Shown: positions 1 through 6,777 of the stretch, in pieces | How the letters are laid out: every line of letters begins with the position of its first letter | Position numbering within the stretch: the stretch's first letter is position 1 | From: Deltaproteobacteria bacterium | GTDB taxonomy: Bacteria; Desulfobacterota; Syntrophia; Syntrophales; Smithellaceae | NCBI GenBank assembly: GCA_019136325.1 | Contig: JAGVUJ010000093.1 | Span: 1-9,204 of the forward strand | Length of the DNA: 9,204 nt | Direction of reading: 5' to 3' | The notes under the pieces: generated by a model | The model's database searches: none | What the model saw: the letters and a program-made list of their open reading frames with translations, nothing else | Told to the model about the DNA's origin: nothing | Program-made: the position numbers and the translations under genes

Positions 1-1892
1 ACCCAGCGGCCGGAGTTGCTCTGCGATCCTTCCTTCTCCATGGTGGCGGAGGCAGGAAGCAGGAAGCATTCCGTCTTGATCTTTGCGGGATCGACACCGG
101 GCCCGCGCCAGAACTGGTAAGTTTCGTTGTCAAAAATATTTTCGCCGATGAGCCAGTCCAGATTCTGCAATGCTTTGCGAACCTTGTTGCTGTTCGGCGT
201 GCTGACGGCCGGATCCGCGCCAATGGCGAAAAATCCCTTAACCTTGCCCTCATACATCTTGTCGAACATGTGCATCGTGGAATAGTGTTTTCCGTCATCC
301 ATCTTGGGCAGCCAGTGATAGCAGAATTCATTTTCCTTGGTTGCTTTTTTATCCCATAGGGATTTCAGGAAGCTGACAAAGAATTTGGGATAATTAGAAT
401 AGTAGTTGGCCGACTGCGGATCCTTGGATTCCGGCGTGTATTTTTTCAGATAATGTTCCAGCGAATCCAGTGACGCGGAAGGCGTCTTCAGATAGCCGGG
501 GAGAACGTTGTAAAGGATCGCATGATCGGTGGAACCCTGAACGTTGGGTTCGCCGCGCAGCGCGTTGATGCCGCCGCCCGCGATACCCATGTTGCCCAGA
601 AGAAGCTGAATGATCGACATCGCGCGAATGTTCTGGCTTCCGACGGTATGATGTGTCCAGCCGAGGGCGTAGCATTCTGTTCCTGCCTTGCCCGGAACGC
701 CGGTTGCGCTGTAGGCTTTGTAAACCTTGAGGAGGTTATCCTTGGACACGCCGGTGATGCTGGAAACCTTATCCAATGTGTATCGGGAGTAATGTTTCTT
801 GAGCATCTGGAACACACAGCGCTCATCACTCAACGTCATATCCCGCTTGGGAATTCCTGTTACTTCATCTTTTTCCAGGACCCAGGTTGCTTTATCGTAT
901 TTGCGTGCTTTGGCGTCATAACCGGAGAAAAGACCGTCGTTGAACGTGAAGTCTTTGCCCACGATAAACGACGCATTGGTGTAATTGAGCACGTAGTCTT
1001 TGAAGTATTTGTTGTTGTCCAGAATATATTTGATCATGCCGCCCAGAAAAGCGATATCCGTACCGGAGCGAAGCGGCACATGAAAATCGCAACGGGCGGA
1101 TGTTCTTGTATAACGAGGATCGACATGGATAACAGTTGCTCCCTTTTCTTTCGCTCGCATAATCCATTTGAAAGCGATGGGGTGATGCTCGGCAGCATTG
1201 CTGCCCATAATGAGAATGACGTCTGCATTTTTCAAATCGCAGTAGTGGTTCGTCATGGAACCGCGTCCGAACGACTCTCCCAGAGCCGATACAGAAGGAC
1301 TGTGTCAGACACGGGCCTGATGGTCGACGTAGACGACCCCCAGGGCACGAGCCATGACGGTAACCAGCCAGCACTCTTCATTATCAATGTTGGAACTGCC
1401 GTAGTGGCCGATCGCTTCGCAACGGTTGACCACTTCGCCTTTGGCGTTGGTCCTGGTGAAATTCTTGTCACGGGTGTCCTTGATCAGGCGGGCAATGCGG
1501 GGCAATGCCCAATCCCAGTCTTTTTCTTCCCACTCCGTTCCGTACGGTTTGCGGTAGAGAACCTTCGTCAGCCGGTGTTTGTTGGCTTCGGTCAGGTCGA
1601 AGAAACCCGCGCCCTTGGCGCAGAGCGATCCCTCATTGATGGGATGATCGGCATCGCCTTCAATGTTAATAATCTTTCCCGTCGCCTTATCCGTGCTGCA
1701 AACCAGACCGCAGCCGACGGAACAGTAACAGCAAATCGTTGTCGTCTGTTTAGCGGCTTTAACTCGATTCATCTTGTCTAACTCTTCCGCATATGCCCGC
1801 GTCGGCTTCAGATTAAGACCCAAGCTGGACAGGGCAATCCCGCCTCCGACGGCGCTGGACAGAGTTAAAAAACCTCTTCTTGTTATCTTCAT
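1..1892 (-). CDS. fdnG: Formate dehydrogenase-N type alpha subunit, selenoprotein, Tat-exported (partial: C-terminus beyond left edge)
   Basis: Catalytic subunit that oxidises formate to CO2 at a molybdenum or tungsten bis-pterin centre, normally on the periplasmic side with an Fe-S beta subunit and a membrane cytochrome. The first 630 residues are present; family members are about 1,000 long. Residues 1-28 are a Tat signal with TRRGFL. Cys54, Cys57, Cys61 and Cys91 (in CCYCSVGCG and later) fit the [4Fe-4S] site. An in-frame UGA at 1305-1307 is residue 196, matching Sec196 of E. coli FdnG, and is followed by His197 and SPSVSALGESFGRG. Further family motifs include MGSNAAEHHPIAF, GWTHHTVGSQNIR and INALRGEPNVQGSTDH. 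I checked the frame at several points up to GSQSNSGRW at the left edge and saw no shift. The start at 1892 is chosen because GGGGAGGA lies 5-6 bases upstream; an upstream TTG at 1907 would add five residues but has no such site. The beta subunit is expected to the left, outside the window. Confidence 0.95.
1266..1295 (-). promoter_or_regulatory. SECIS-like hairpin directly after the UGA
   Basis: On the mRNA, a 7-pair stem CGGCUCU/AGAGUCG (1288-1282 with 1278-1272, one G-U pair) closes a GGG loop. Below it, UCUG (1295-1292) can pair with CGGA (1269-1266), leaving U1291 bulged. Counting the U of UGA as 1, that bulged U is position 17, the place of the critical bulged U in the E. coli fdhF SECIS. 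Bacterial SECIS elements sit inside the coding region straight after UGA and bind SelB. The fold was made by hand; the tip does not show the GGUCU loop of E. coli. Confidence 0.7.
1305..1307 (-). other. Selenocysteine codon (UGA, Sec196)
   Basis: The codon on the minus strand is TGA, preceded by DHQARV and followed by HSPSVSA. In E. coli FdnG and FdhF the same position, just before a conserved His, holds selenocysteine. The reading frame continues with homologous sequence on both sides, so this is recoding and not a stop. A gene finder without selenoprotein logic would split the gene here. Confidence 0.95.
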
Positions 1893-1972
1893 ATAAATCC
1901 TCCCCAAATACCTCTGTCATTTTTGGTATATGTCAAACGTGGCATAAATTGACCGAAAGTCAGAAAAAAGTC

Positions 1973-1994
1973 AATATGTTATATTAAACATATT
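1973..1994. promoter_or_regulatory. 22-bp palindrome between divergent genes (possible operator)
   Basis: AATATGTT and AACATATT are perfect 8-bp inverted arms separated by ATATTA. The site lies 81 bases before the formate dehydrogenase start and 111 bases before the barrel-protein start. A second imperfect pair, ATTGAC (1948-1953) and GTCAAT (1970-1975), touches it. The bound regulator is unknown; chance is possible in DNA this AT-rich. Confidence 0.4.
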
Positions 1995-2043
1995 TATAGA
2001 ATCTTCGTTCAGAAAATTCATCGTTTTTGAAACCATTTAAAAC

Positions 2044-2080
2044 TTGACAGAAACACAATAATGTGTCACTAAATTATTAT
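2044..2080 (+). promoter_or_regulatory. Candidate promoter of the metal-uptake cluster
   Basis: A perfect -35 box TTGACA lies at 2044-2049. No good -10 box sits at 17 bases; CACTAA (2067-2072), ACTAAA (2068-2073) or the AT-rich run to 2080 are the options. A weak -10 would fit a regulated promoter. Confidence 0.4.
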
Positions 2081-2089
2081 TCGTAGCAC
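2063..2089. promoter_or_regulatory. Candidate NikR operator
   Basis: GTGTCAC (2063-2069), 13 bases, then GTAGCAC (2083-2089). As inverted half-sites each differs by one base from the GTGTTAC/GTAACAC type proposed for NikR in deltaproteobacteria and archaea (recalled from the literature, not checked). It covers the likely -10 region of the barrel-protein promoter, so binding would repress, and nikR itself lies at the far end of the cluster. Confidence 0.45.
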
Positions 2090-2104
2090 AGAAGGAGGGT
2101 TTAA

Positions 2105-2887
2105 ATGCTTAAGAATTGGTCTGCAAAAGGATTAATGCTGGTAGCGGCGCTTCTCTTTGCCGGCCCATCCTGGGCGGCACATCCCCTGATTACCGACGAC
2201 ACCGGCACGCAGGGAAAGGGGAATTTTCAACTGGAGTTCAACGGTCAGTATGACCGGGACAAAGAAAATGTCGGGGGTGTTTCGGTTAAGGCAACGGGAG
2301 TCGAGACGGCAGCCACATTGTCTTACGGGATTGTTGATAATATTGATCTGGTTCTGAGTCTGCCTTATCTTTGGGGGAAAGAAAAAGAAAATGATATCGT
2401 TGTTTATGATGAGGATGGCATCGGCGATGCTTCATTAGAAGCAAAAATCAAGGTCTTTGAAAAAGAAGGCTTCAGCCTGGCCTTGAAACCGGGAATCAGT
2501 TTCCCCACGGGCGATGATGACAAGGGACTGGGCACAGGAAAATTTGGAGGTCAGGTTTTTTTCATTGCTTCCCAGGAAGCGGAACCGTTCGCGTTTCATG
2601 TTAATCTGGGATACATCAGAAATGAAAACAACGCCGACGAGCGCGAGAATATCTGGCATGCTTCCGTTGCTACTGTCTGGGAAGTCGTTAAAGACTTAAG
2701 TCTGGTCGCAAATATCGGTGTTGAGCGCAATCCTGACGGCGAAGCGGATGACGATCCTGCATTTCTTATCGGCGGAATCATTTATTCGATCAATGAAAAT
2801 CTGGACATCGACCTCGGCATGAAATACGGTTTGACCGATTCGGAAGCCGACATTTCCGCACTCGCCGGACTTGCGTTCCGGTTCTAA
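2105..2887 (+). CDS. Outer-membrane beta-barrel protein, putative metal (nickel) channel
   Basis: 260 residues. Residues 1-24 form a Sec signal peptide (MLKNWSAKGL, a hydrophobic core, then PSWA). The mature protein opens with HPLITDDTGTQGKG, which resembles the start of the transporter family related to MetA-pathway phenol degradation proteins. Alternating beta-strand segments follow, and the chain ends in LAGLAFRF, a terminal Phe typical of outer-membrane barrels. Acidic stretches (GDDDKG near 136-141 and GEADDDP near 212-218) could sit in loops. GGAGGG lies 6 bases before the start. It is 44 bases upstream of cbiM on the same strand with no terminator visible between, so co-transcription with the importer is likely. 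Passage of nickel across the outer membrane is inferred from this context and from the NikR-like site upstream; the family alone does not define a substrate. Confidence 0.75.
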   Translation: MLKNWSAKGLMLVAALLFAGPSWAAHPLITDDTGTQGKGNFQLEFNGQYDRDKENVGGVSVKATGVETAATLSYGIVDNIDLVLSLPYLWGKEKENDIVVYDEDGIGDASLEAKIKVFEKEGFSLALKPGISFPTGDDDKGLGTGKFGGQVFFIASQEAEPFAFHVNLGYIRNENNADERENIWHASVATVWEVVKDLSLVANIGVERNPDGEADDDPAFLIGGIIYSINENLDIDLGMKYGLTDSEADISALAGLAFRF

Positions 2888-2931
2888 AAATGAAGGCGGA
2901 TAACTGATCTTTTTTTAAAGGATAATTTAAC

Positions 2932-3966
2932 ATGCATATGGCGGATGCTTTACTCTCACCCGCGGTGGGAGCAACGATGTGGGCCGGGTCTGCGGCAGCC
3001 ATTGGATATTCTTCCAAAAAATTGAAGGAGAATCTGGATAACAAGACGATTCCGTTGATGGGTATCATGGGAGCGTTTATTTTCGCTGCGCAAATGATCA
3101 ATTTCACCATTCCGGGAACAGGTTCCAGCGGCCATATCGGCGGCGGTATGATCCTGGCCGTTCTTCTGGGACCGTACGCGGCCTTTCTGGCCATTGCCTC
3201 CGTGCTGGTGGTGCAGGCGCTTTTTTTCGCCGATGGAGGACTGCTTGCCCTGGGCTGTAATATCTGGAATCTGGGCATTTATCCCTGTTTTATCGCCTAC
3301 CCGTTGATTTATAAACCCATCGCCGGAGACTCGACAAACACAAGGCGAATATTCATTGCCGCAATTGTCAGCGTCATCATTGCCCTGCAGTTGGGCGCTT
3401 TTTCAGTGGTTCTGGAAACGCTTTTGTCCGGCAAGAGCGAACTGCCCTTCGGGACATTTGTCCTGCTGATGCAGCCGATTCATCTGGCCATCGGTCTAAT
3501 AGAGGGCATGGTCACGGCCGGCATCATTCTTTATGTGAAACAGGCCCGGCCGGAAATTCTGGAAGCCAGTATCGCCGCTCGTCCCTTGGATGCCGGTCTT
3601 TCCATCAAGAATGTTCTGGTCGGTTTTGTGATGCTGGCGGTGATGACCGGAGGAGCGCTTTCCTGGTTTGCCTCAACGCACCCCGACGGACTGGAATGGT
3701 CCATAGAAAAAGTGACCGGTAAAGGCGAACTGGAAGAACAAGGAAGCGGTATCGCAGCCGCTCTAAGAAATGTTCAGGACAAGACGGCGTTTCTTCCCGA
3801 TTACGGTTTCAAACCGGCGGCCGTTGAACAAGCAACTGAAGAGGCGCCTCCCGCCTGGCCGGGCATTGAACCCGGAACTTCCGTCGCCGGCATTGTCGGG
3901 GCGGCCATTGTTCTGATGTTTATTATTTTCATCGGCTTTGGAATACGGATTTTCAAAAAACAATAG
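2932..3966 (+). CDS. cbiM: ECF nickel/cobalt transporter substrate-binding membrane protein CbiM/NikM fused to PDGLE domain
   Basis: 344 residues. The N-terminus MHMADALLSPAVG is the CbiM/NikM signature; in the solved NikM2 structure the free N-terminal Met, His2 and a His near position 67 bind the metal, and here His2 and His68 (in SSGHIGGG) are present. Several hydrophobic segments make up residues 10-245, including IHLAIGLIEG at 183-192. Residues 246-344 are a second domain: PDGLEW at 251-256, a soluble loop, and a last membrane helix at about 317-338 ending FKKQ. This replaces the separate small subunit CbiN, which is not encoded here. The start at 2932 is set by AAAGGA nine bases upstream and by the need for His at position 2. 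Nickel is favoured over cobalt because of NikR nearby and the fusion type, but sequence does not settle it. Confidence 0.93.
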   Translation: MHMADALLSPAVGATMWAGSAAAIGYSSKKLKENLDNKTIPLMGIMGAFIFAAQMINFTIPGTGSSGHIGGGMILAVLLGPYAAFLAIASVLVVQALFFADGGLLALGCNIWNLGIYPCFIAYPLIYKPIAGDSTNTRRIFIAAIVSVIIALQLGAFSVVLETLLSGKSELPFGTFVLLMQPIHLAIGLIEGMVTAGIILYVKQARPEILEASIAARPLDAGLSIKNVLVGFVMLAVMTGGALSWFASTHPDGLEWSIEKVTGKGELEEQGSGIAAALRNVQDKTAFLPDYGFKPAAVEQATEEAPPAWPGIEPGTSVAGIVGAAIVLMFIIFIGFGIRIFKKQ

Positions 3967-4151
3967 CATTGCCCGGAAATATTTGACGCACGCCCTGGCA
4001 GAAAATAACTGGATTTACTGTCGGGGCGTATGATATTTGATATGAATATTCACCTTGATTAAGCCCGGGTTAAGCAATAGAAGAAAATAACAGCATTGAT
4101 TTTTTCAAATGTCTATTGCGCGATCCGGCGTAAAGCACACCGGATCGAACC
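3967..4151 (+). other. 185-base gap between cbiM and cbiQ, no gene
   Basis: No CbiN-like reading frame is present; the longest ATG frame I noticed here (from 4030) has 10 codons. The gap contains a weak TTGACG box (3983-3988), a 10-bp palindrome TGAATATTCA (4043-4052), an interrupted dyad around CCCGGG (4059-4073) and the hairpin annotated at 4121-4147. No terminator with a T-run was seen, so the operon probably continues through it. Confidence 0.55.
4121..4147 (+). promoter_or_regulatory. Hairpin covering the cbiQ ribosome-binding region
   Basis: CGATCCGG (4121-4128) and CCGGATCG (4140-4147) are perfect 8-bp arms around an 11-base loop. The right arm holds the only Shine-Dalgarno-like bases (GGAT) and ends four bases before the ATG at 4152. 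No T-run follows, so it is not a classic terminator. Control of translation is an inference. Confidence 0.5.
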
Positions 4152-4961
4152 ATGACGTTTGACACACAATATTACAATATCGGGTTTCTCGATCAGCTCT
4201 CCTACAAAAACACCTTTGTCCACCGGCTGGATCCGCGTGTCAAGTTGGCGGTTACCCTGCTTTTTTTGTTTACGGTCATTTCTTTTTCCAAGTATGAGAC
4301 CGTTGCCCTGCTGCCTTTTTTTCTTTACCCGGTGCTTCTGATGACGCTGGGCGAAATTCCGCTTATGTTTATTTTTAAAAAAGTCCTTCTCGTTTCTCCT
4401 TTCGCTGTCTTTATCGGCATCTTCAATCCGCTGTTGGATTCGGGACAGATCGTGATATTGAACGGATTTACGATTTCAGCAGGGTGGCTGTCTTTTATTT
4501 CCATCCTGATCAAGTTCACGCTCACCGTCAGTACCGCTCTGCTGCTTATCGCCACCACCTCTTTTCCCGGCGTCTGTCATGCGTTAAGACAATTGGGGCT
4601 GCCTTCGATTTTCGTTTCACAGCTTCTTTTTCTCTACCGCTATATTTTTGTCCTGATGGAAGAAACCATGCGGATTGTCCGGGCGAGAAACATGCGCTCT
4701 TTCAGCGAGCGCGGCAAAGGCATCAAAATTTTTGTCCGCATTGTGGGAACGCTTTTCCTCAGGGCCGTGGAGAAAGCGGAACGGGTATATTATGCTATGC
4801 TGTCGCGGGGTTTTCAGGGCGATATGCCCACGCTGAAACGTTTTCAAATTAAATCGGCCGATGTGGTTTTTGCGTTATGCGCGGTTGCCCTGCTTTTTGT
4901 TTTCAGATTCTATCCGGCAACTGAAATACTGGGCCGGTTTGTGCAGGGGGTTTTTTCATGA
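4152..4961 (+). CDS. cbiQ: ECF transporter transmembrane (T) component CbiQ
   Basis: 269 residues. This subunit couples ATP hydrolysis by CbiO to movement of the substrate-binding unit CbiM in the inner membrane. The N-terminal region has LDQLSYKNTFVHRLDPRVK, typical of the family. Hydrophobic segments lie at about 32-45, 50-66, 79-93, 109-135, 153-168 and 236-251. The two cytoplasmic coupling motifs that contact the ATPase are seen as ARN at 178-180 (RARNMRSF) and SRG at 218-220 (MLSRGFQGD), close to the Ala-Arg-Gly consensus. An upstream in-frame stop at 4131 and the absence of any start codon between make 4152 the first possible start. The Shine-Dalgarno is weak and lies in a hairpin. The stop overlaps the cbiO start as ATGA, so cbiO translation is coupled. 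Confidence 0.93.
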   Translation: MTFDTQYYNIGFLDQLSYKNTFVHRLDPRVKLAVTLLFLFTVISFSKYETVALLPFFLYPVLLMTLGEIPLMFIFKKVLLVSPFAVFIGIFNPLLDSGQIVILNGFTISAGWLSFISILIKFTLTVSTALLLIATTSFPGVCHALRQLGLPSIFVSQLLFLYRYIFVLMEETMRIVRARNMRSFSERGKGIKIFVRIVGTLFLRAVEKAERVYYAMLSRGFQGDMPTLKRFQIKSADVVFALCAVALLFVFRFYPATEILGRFVQGVFS

Positions 4962-5692
4962 GCCATCATATCGTGGAATTTAAAAATGTTTCTTTCCGCT
5001 ATCCGGACGGAACGCTTGCGCTGAAGGATATTTCTTTCCGGATCACGCACGGCGAATCGGTGGGAATCATCGGCGCCAACGGAGCCGGCAAGTCCACCCT
5101 GTTGATGCACATGAACGGGTATCTCATGCCGACTTCGGGAACGGTGAATATCGGCGATGTTTATCTGACCCAAAAGACGCAGCAGGAAATCCGCAGAAAA
5201 GTCGGCATCGTTTTTCAGAATCCCGATGATCAGCTCTTTATGCCGACGGTTTACGAAGATGTCGCCTTCGGACCGCTTAATCTGGGTTTGGATGACGCGG
5301 CCGTACGGGAAAGAGTGGATTTTGCATTAAATCTGGTCAGCGGGCTGGAGTTGAAAACTAAACCGCCGCATCACCTCTCCTGCGGCCAGAAAAGCGCTGT
5401 CGCTATTGCGGCGGTCATGGCGATGGAGCCGGATATTCTGGCGATGGACGAACCGGCGGCCAATCTTGATCCCCGATCAAGGCGCCTGCTGATTAATCTA
5501 CTAAAAACCTTTGAACATTCAAAAATCATTGCGTCACATGATCTGGATTTGATTATGGATGTCTGTCACCGCTGCATTGTCATAAAAGAAGGCACGGTGG
5601 TCGCTGACGGACCTGTTGAGGAAATACTTACCCATAAAAAATTACTGGAAGAAAACAATCTGGAACTGCCCTTATCTTTACAGAAACGTTGA
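4958..5692 (+). CDS. cbiO: ECF nickel/cobalt transporter ATP-binding protein CbiO
   Basis: 244 residues, a single ABC ATPase domain. Walker A is GANGAGKST (39-47), the Q-loop is Gln87 in VFQNPDDQLF, Walker B is ILAMDE (160-165), the D-loop is NLDP (169-172) and the H-loop is His194 in ASHDLD. The ABC signature reads LSCGQ (140-144) instead of LSGGQ, with Cys142 in the third place. NPDDQLFMPTVYEDVAFGPLNLGL is the usual CbiO/EcfA segment after the Q-loop. It powers the CbiM-CbiQ complex at the inner membrane, probably as a dimer since only one ATPase gene is present. It starts inside the end of cbiQ (4-base overlap), and its stop is 13 bases from the convergent nikR stop. No strong terminator is visible between them. 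Confidence 0.95.
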   Translation: MSHHIVEFKNVSFRYPDGTLALKDISFRITHGESVGIIGANGAGKSTLLMHMNGYLMPTSGTVNIGDVYLTQKTQQEIRRKVGIVFQNPDDQLFMPTVYEDVAFGPLNLGLDDAAVRERVDFALNLVSGLELKTKPPHHLSCGQKSAVAIAAVMAMEPDILAMDEPAANLDPRSRRLLINLLKTFEHSKIIASHDLDLIMDVCHRCIVIKEGTVVADGPVEEILTHKKLLEENNLELPLSLQKR

Positions 5693-5705
5693 GTCTCCCA
5701 TCGCA

Positions 5706-6122
5706 TCAGGGTAAATCCCTGCCCGCCGTGGCCATCATAAATCCGGCGTGTTTCACGCTTTTTATCGACTTTAGTCTCTGATAGAGTTCTTCGATTTCTT
5801 GCGACTTGCCTTTGGTCACAATGATTTCAAAGCAGTTATGATGATCGAGATGAATGTGTTGAGTGGAAAGAATACAGGTGTGGTAATCATGCTGAACATC
5901 AAGCACCTTGGTAACCAGTTCCCTGGTGTGATGATCATAAACCAGCGTTATTGCGCCGGTTACGTCCTGGTTTTCCGTCCACTCCTTTTTCACCAGTTCT
6001 TCACGAATCATGTCACGAATGGCTTCGGAACGGTTGGTGTATTTTTTTTGCTGGATATGACGGTCAAATTTAACCAGCAAATCTTCCTCCAGCGAAACAC
6101 CGAAACGAACCAGTTTCGACAT
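5706..6122 (-). CDS. nikR: Nickel-responsive transcriptional regulator NikR
   Basis: 138 residues, the normal NikR length. Residues 1-45 are a ribbon-helix-helix DNA-binding domain (strand LVRFGVSL, then NRSEAIRDMIREEL as in E. coli). The C-terminal ACT-like domain binds nickel and forms the tetramer. Its ligands match the E. coli set His76, His87, His89 and Cys95 with a shift of two: His78, His89, His91 (QHIH) and Cys97. This makes high-affinity nickel sensing likely. AAGGAG lies 8 bases before the ATG. The gene converges on cbiO and probably represses the uptake cluster when nickel is plentiful; a candidate operator is at 2063-2089. No clear operator was found in front of nikR itself. Confidence 0.96.
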   Translation of the reverse strand: MSKLVRFGVSLEEDLLVKFDRHIQQKKYTNRSEAIRDMIREELVKKEWTENQDVTGAITLVYDHHTRELVTKVLDVQHDYHTCILSTQHIHLDHHNCFEIIVTKGKSQEIEELYQRLKSIKSVKHAGFMMATAGRDLP

Positions 6123-6154
6123 AAGGTCAACTCCTTAAAAGATTATTTTGCTTG

Positions 6155-6184
6155 TAAATACAGGCAATTTTATTGAATAGTCAA
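6155..6184 (-). promoter_or_regulatory. Candidate nikR promoter
   Basis: On the minus strand, TTGACT (6184-6179), an 18-base spacer and TATTTA (6160-6155). The -35 matches five of six bases and the -10 is weak. It would start transcription about 25 bases before the nikR ATG. Confidence 0.4.
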
Positions 6185-6283
6185 GATGATTTGTTTCAAC
6201 CGGAAAAATCTTTGCCTCCTCCAATCAGTCAACGTCCGATTTACCATACCGGTTTCCTGACGCGGTGACGGTTACGAATTTTA

Positions 6284-6313
6284 TTGACATATTGTAATGA
6301 TCTTAACTATAAA
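6284..6313 (+). promoter_or_regulatory. Sigma70-like promoter of the ModE-type gene
   Basis: TTGACA (6284-6289), an 18-base spacer and TATAAA (6308-6313): a perfect -35 and a five-of-six -10. Transcription would begin near 6320, which rules out the ATG at 6297 as the real start and supports the one at 6348. Confidence 0.65.
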
Positions 6314-6347
6314 CAGAAAAGCTTCACTAACCGGGGGGAGGGGCCTG

Positions 6348-6689
6348 ATGGAGATTAAGTATAAAATCTGGATTGAGGAAAACGGCAAGGTCATTTTCGG
6401 CAAAGGCCGGGATGAAATTCTCAAGTCCATCGAAGAGCAGCACAGCCTTAATGCCGCGGCAAAAGAGCTGGGAATGTCTTACAGAGCGGCCTGGGGAAGA
6501 TTGAAAGCTTCTGAAGAACGCATGGAAAAAAAACTGGTCTCAACCAGAGACAAGGAAAAATCCCTGCAACTGACCGATCAGGCGAAAACCATCATCACCC
6601 GGTTTGAAAAGCTGGAAGAAGATGTTGAAAATATACTGAAAGAAGCCGAACGGGATTTTAAAAAGTTGATTGAATCCGGCGAAAAATAA
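6348..6689 (+). CDS. ModE-type winged-helix DNA-binding protein without molybdate-binding domain
   Basis: 113 residues. It matches the N-terminal DNA-binding half of the molybdate regulator ModE: a beta segment (YKIWIEENGKVIFGKGR), then a helix-turn-helix at about 22-58 with LNAAAKELGMSYRAAWGRLK, and LTDQAKTIITRFEKLEED at 75-92. Full ModE has about 260 residues with tandem Mop/TOBE domains; none is present here, and the chain ends in a charged, possibly coiled helix (88-112). The glycine-rich wing usual in ModE is replaced by STRDKEKS. It is likely a dimeric DNA-binding protein; the ligand, if any, is unknown. Control of Mo/W or formate dehydrogenase genes is a guess from family and location. 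The start is set by GGAGG six bases before 6348 and by the promoter position; an earlier ATG at 6297 would add 17 residues. Confidence 0.85.
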   Translation: MEIKYKIWIEENGKVIFGKGRDEILKSIEEQHSLNAAAKELGMSYRAAWGRLKASEERMEKKLVSTRDKEKSLQLTDQAKTIITRFEKLEEDVENILKEAERDFKKLIESGEK

Positions 6690-6698
6690 AACCGAATG

Positions 6699-6719
6699 TT
6701 GAAAACACGATTTTCACAT
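6699..6719. terminator. Weak hairpin between convergent genes
   Basis: TGAAAA (6700-6705) and TTTTCA (6711-6716) pair around CACGA, with a few more pairs outside if one T bulges. It lies 10 bases after the ModE-type stop. No T-run follows, so termination here is uncertain. A second 6-bp hairpin, TCTTCC/GGAAGA, is at 6738-6756, nearer the end of the tetR-type gene. Confidence 0.25.
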
Positions 6720-6777
6720 GGAGGTTGACAATCATTCTCTTCCATTGCACGGAAGATCATTTCATCTCAACACGCAT

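Noticed and set aside
522..1781. Plus-strand 419-codon open frame
   Set aside because: It lies opposite the formate dehydrogenase gene, whose minus-strand translation matches the family throughout. The plus frame shows no recognisable motif and is a shadow.
1305..1907. A complete 200-residue protein or a formate dehydrogenase pseudogene ending at 1305
   Set aside because: The stop is a UGA at the exact selenocysteine position and the homologous frame continues to the window edge.
1935..1956. Sigma54-like site (TGGCATAAATTGAC)
   Set aside because: The -24 GG is present but the -12 GC is replaced by GA, and the spacing is poor.
1893..2104. Cobalamin or molybdenum-cofactor riboswitch
   Set aside because: I found no B12 box (GCCACTG) and no recognisable Moco aptamer core in this gap or in 3967-4151.
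6269..6300. NikR or ModE operator (GGTTAC ... GTAATGA) before the ModE-type gene
   Set aside because: The half-sites match poorly and their 18-base spacing does not fit the NikR pattern; no clear ModE box is seen.
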